Assembly (NCBI GenBank): GCA_015501075.1
Contig: JADNYJ010000545.1
Location: 1-21,037 of the forward strand
Length of the DNA: 21,037 nucleotides
Direction: 5' to 3'
Source of the DNA: Gymnopilus junonius
Taxonomy: Eukaryota > Basidiomycota > Agaricomycetes > Agaricales > Galerinaceae
Shown: positions 19,516-21,037 of the stretch, piece after piece
How positions within the stretch are numbered: the stretch's first letter is position 1
Layout: every line of letters starts with the position of its first letter
Made by a program: the position numbers and the translations under genes
Notes under the pieces: generated by a model
Seen by the model: the letters and a program-made list of their open reading frames with translations, nothing else
The model's database searches: none
Told to the model about the DNA's origin: nothing

Positions 19516-20077
19516 TCATGGTCGTCGAACTCGATTGGGTTGAATACTGTGGGCAACCATGGCGCATGCCTTCAGAGCCAAATCCCAGGCGGTCTCGAGG
19601 GAAATGTTTGAGATCCGCCGTAAGAATATCACAAATTTTTTCCTGAAAAGTGCATAGTACTTGGGGATGTTGTCGGGGGCGGTAAGATGGAAGCATAGAA
19701 TAGACACGAGGACGTCACGACCGACTGTTACCATGAGCGCCCATGCCACCGCATCCTTCTTCTCTATCCACGAGTTCAACTCGGCACTTCCATTGTCCAA
19801 CTTTGCAGCCAAAGCAGCATCCATGGCAATTGCTTTGAAGAGTGTTAATGTGAACTTCAGTAATACACCGTGTCAGCGCCGCCGTCTTGGAAGCTTGTTG
19901 CCATCTCTACTTACCAGAAGTAGGACAAGGAAATCTAACCAGGATACGAGGTTGTATTTAACCTCGAAAGATGGCTTATCTGCCCCGTCTACGGTAATCA
20001 TGAGCCATGACCTTGATGAAAGTCAGGCTACATACCTTGAGGCGCGCGCGACGAGGGATGTATGTTTTGCAACCCAT
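19516..20077 (-). CDS. Small protein of unknown function, three exons, 146 aa
   Basis: Three minus-strand exons (20077-20036, 19974-19915 and 19854-19516) join in phase 0 across introns of 61 and 60 nt. Their donors are GTATGT and GTAAGT. The 146-aa product starts MGCKTYIPRRARLK. A hydrophobic stretch spans the exon 2-3 junction (WLDFLVLLL then FTLTLFKAIA, about residues 25-44). It is followed by a soluble part (AALAAKLDNGSAELNSWIEK) and ends in RVRRP. The hydrophobic stretch suggests one membrane-spanning segment. No family was recognised. The start is chosen because it is the only ATG upstream that keeps phase and it lies about 65 nt after a TATA-like sequence. Consistent splice phases favour a real gene, but the acceptors (AAG rather than CAG or TAG) are weak. 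Confidence 0.45.
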
Positions 20078-20136
20078 GGGTAGATAGGTGTACTGGAAGG
20101 AAAGGGTAAGAAAATCATTCTTTAAGGTAGCCTGGT

Positions 20137-20143
20137 TATAAAG
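20137..20143 (-). promoter_or_regulatory. TATA-like element of the minus-strand gene
   Basis: TTTATAAC on the minus strand lies about 65 nt before the ATG at 20077. The distance is like those of the other TATA boxes in this window, which is the main reason to list it. Confidence 0.3.
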
Positions 20144-20899
20144 GAGAACAAGTATTGACTCCGTCGTCGCCTATGTCGTTGACCGACCTCCGTTTTGCCG
20201 AGGGAAAGTTCCAGTTTTTGATATAAGAGCTGTGCTGGATGACAGAAGCCTGCCTATTTAAAATATACGGCAGTGCAGCCTCGATCTGAGATTCTGAGCA
20301 CCCTTCACTCCGTAGAAGTAGTACTAACGTATACTCGTGTCCATTCAGAGTGTTTGCCTGCAAATTTTACAGAAATAAAATCCCAGTCAAAAGCCCCGGC
20401 TGGTTTAATCGCCAAGTGGGGTCACATACACCATTGTCACTATATCGGGGTTTGTTTGTCTAAAAGCTGTCATACTTGCCTTCACCAAGACCTTCAACGA
20501 GGCTAATTGCTTATAACAATTATATAAATTGCCCATGTCTAATAAAATAAGGTTAGAATATAGCCAGGCATCTTCATATAAACATGTGGCAAAATATGCC
20601 CATGCAAGGTTGGCAAGGAGAGTCATGTGCACAACTTACAACAGCTAAATTAATTCCAAATGATCGATAGTAGGAGGCTGTAATTAAAATGCACCCCAAA
20701 GATTATCAAGCAAAGTGGGATCAGAAGAACCCTCAAGACTTTTCGGAGCACGCGGTGGGAATAGACTAAAATTAGACAGACAGGAGCTAAGTATAGCTCG
20801 ACCATCACGGGACTAAACAAATCAATTTGATTTTGAAAGCCGGGTTCTTTTCTCACCAACTGGGCTTGGCTTATCGCTATACTCGACTATCTTTCGGCT
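20144..20899. other. No gene recognised
   Basis: The sequence is AT-rich. Short frames on the minus strand (20136-20363, 20405-20632, 20650-20859) have no signal peptide or family motif; the last is hydrophobic, as expected of chance frames in AT-rich DNA. It probably contains upstream sequence for the flanking genes. Confidence 0.45.
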
Positions 20900-21037
20900 A
20901 TGGAAACCGAACTGACTGTCCTTGTGAAATGCCGACATGTCAATCTTGAACTGGAAGTGTCGTCTGCATGCTATTTATTCATATATGACTCGCGAGAATA
21001 CTGGAACGTCAAGCTTTTTCTCCCAAACTTCAAGGCT
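20900..21037 (+). CDS. Possible 5' end of a gene cut by the window edge
   Basis: An ATG at 20900 opens a frame that stays open for 46 codons to the end of the window. The peptide starts METELTVLVKCRHVNLELEV and shows no motif that I recognise. There is no clear TATA box. It is listed only because it is open at the edge and could be a real first exon. Confidence 0.22.
   Translation, partial: METELTVLVKCRHVNLELEVSSACYLFIYDSREYWNVKLFLPNFKA

Noticed and set aside
20650..20859. Hydrophobic minus-strand ORF of 69 aa
   Set aside because: It is an AT-rich chance frame of low complexity, with no promoter, splice structure or recognisable family.
1..21037. tRNA or rRNA genes, CRISPR arrays, bacterial operons
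   Set aside because: No cloverleaf with A and B boxes, rRNA core sequence or regularly spaced repeats was noticed, and the spliced genes rule out a bacterial origin.

Overview
The window looks like nuclear DNA of a filamentous basidiomycete (Agaricomycetes-like). The genes carry many short introns of about 37-69 nt with GT..AG ends. TATA boxes sit about 65-71 nt before start codons. One 6.3 kb insert is a Tad1-type LINE of the kind common in fungal genomes. Relics of GMC oxidoreductase and fungal cytochrome P450 genes and a small secreted protein gene lie close together. The region is accessory in character: few intact genes and many decaying ones.

Layout. (1) About 785-1420: 3' relic of a GMC oxidoreductase, plus strand. 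(2) 2235-5515: a tandem family of secreted proteins whose motifs (HGT, then GPGLYVTDD) resemble PARP-type ADP-ribosyltransferases. Copy A (2235-3414, seven exons, about 277 aa) reads through cleanly. Copy B (about 4081-4790) is a 5'-truncated pseudogene with in-frame stops but conserved splice sites. Copy C (5261-5515) keeps its promoter and signal peptide but has an early stop and an altered HGT motif, and is cut inside its second intron by the LINE. (3) 5516-11800, minus strand: nearly full-length Tad1-like LINE with poly(A) tail, 3' UTR, ORF2 (endonuclease, reverse transcriptase, RNase H, zinc finger) and ORF1 (gag-like with CCHC knuckles). ORF1 and ORF2 overlap as ATGA. ORF2 has one visible frameshift, ORF1 several. 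(4) About 11812-11976: possible 3' continuation of copy C beyond the LINE. (5) 13718-14198: intact two-exon small secreted protein with five cysteines after the signal peptide. (6) 14519-15956: cytochrome P450 pseudogene ending at the I-helix, so the heme-binding half is missing. (7) 16124-16657 minus: lone unrecognised ORF. (8) About 17121-19105: decayed multi-exon coding region of an unrecognised family. (9) 19516-20077 minus: plausible three-exon small protein of about 146 aa. (10) 20900-end: possible start of a plus-strand gene cut by the window.

The features do not form one pathway. The most interesting item is the expanding and decaying family of secreted ADP-ribosyltransferase-like proteins, with one copy split by a retrotransposon. 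All family calls come from reading motifs; no searches were run.
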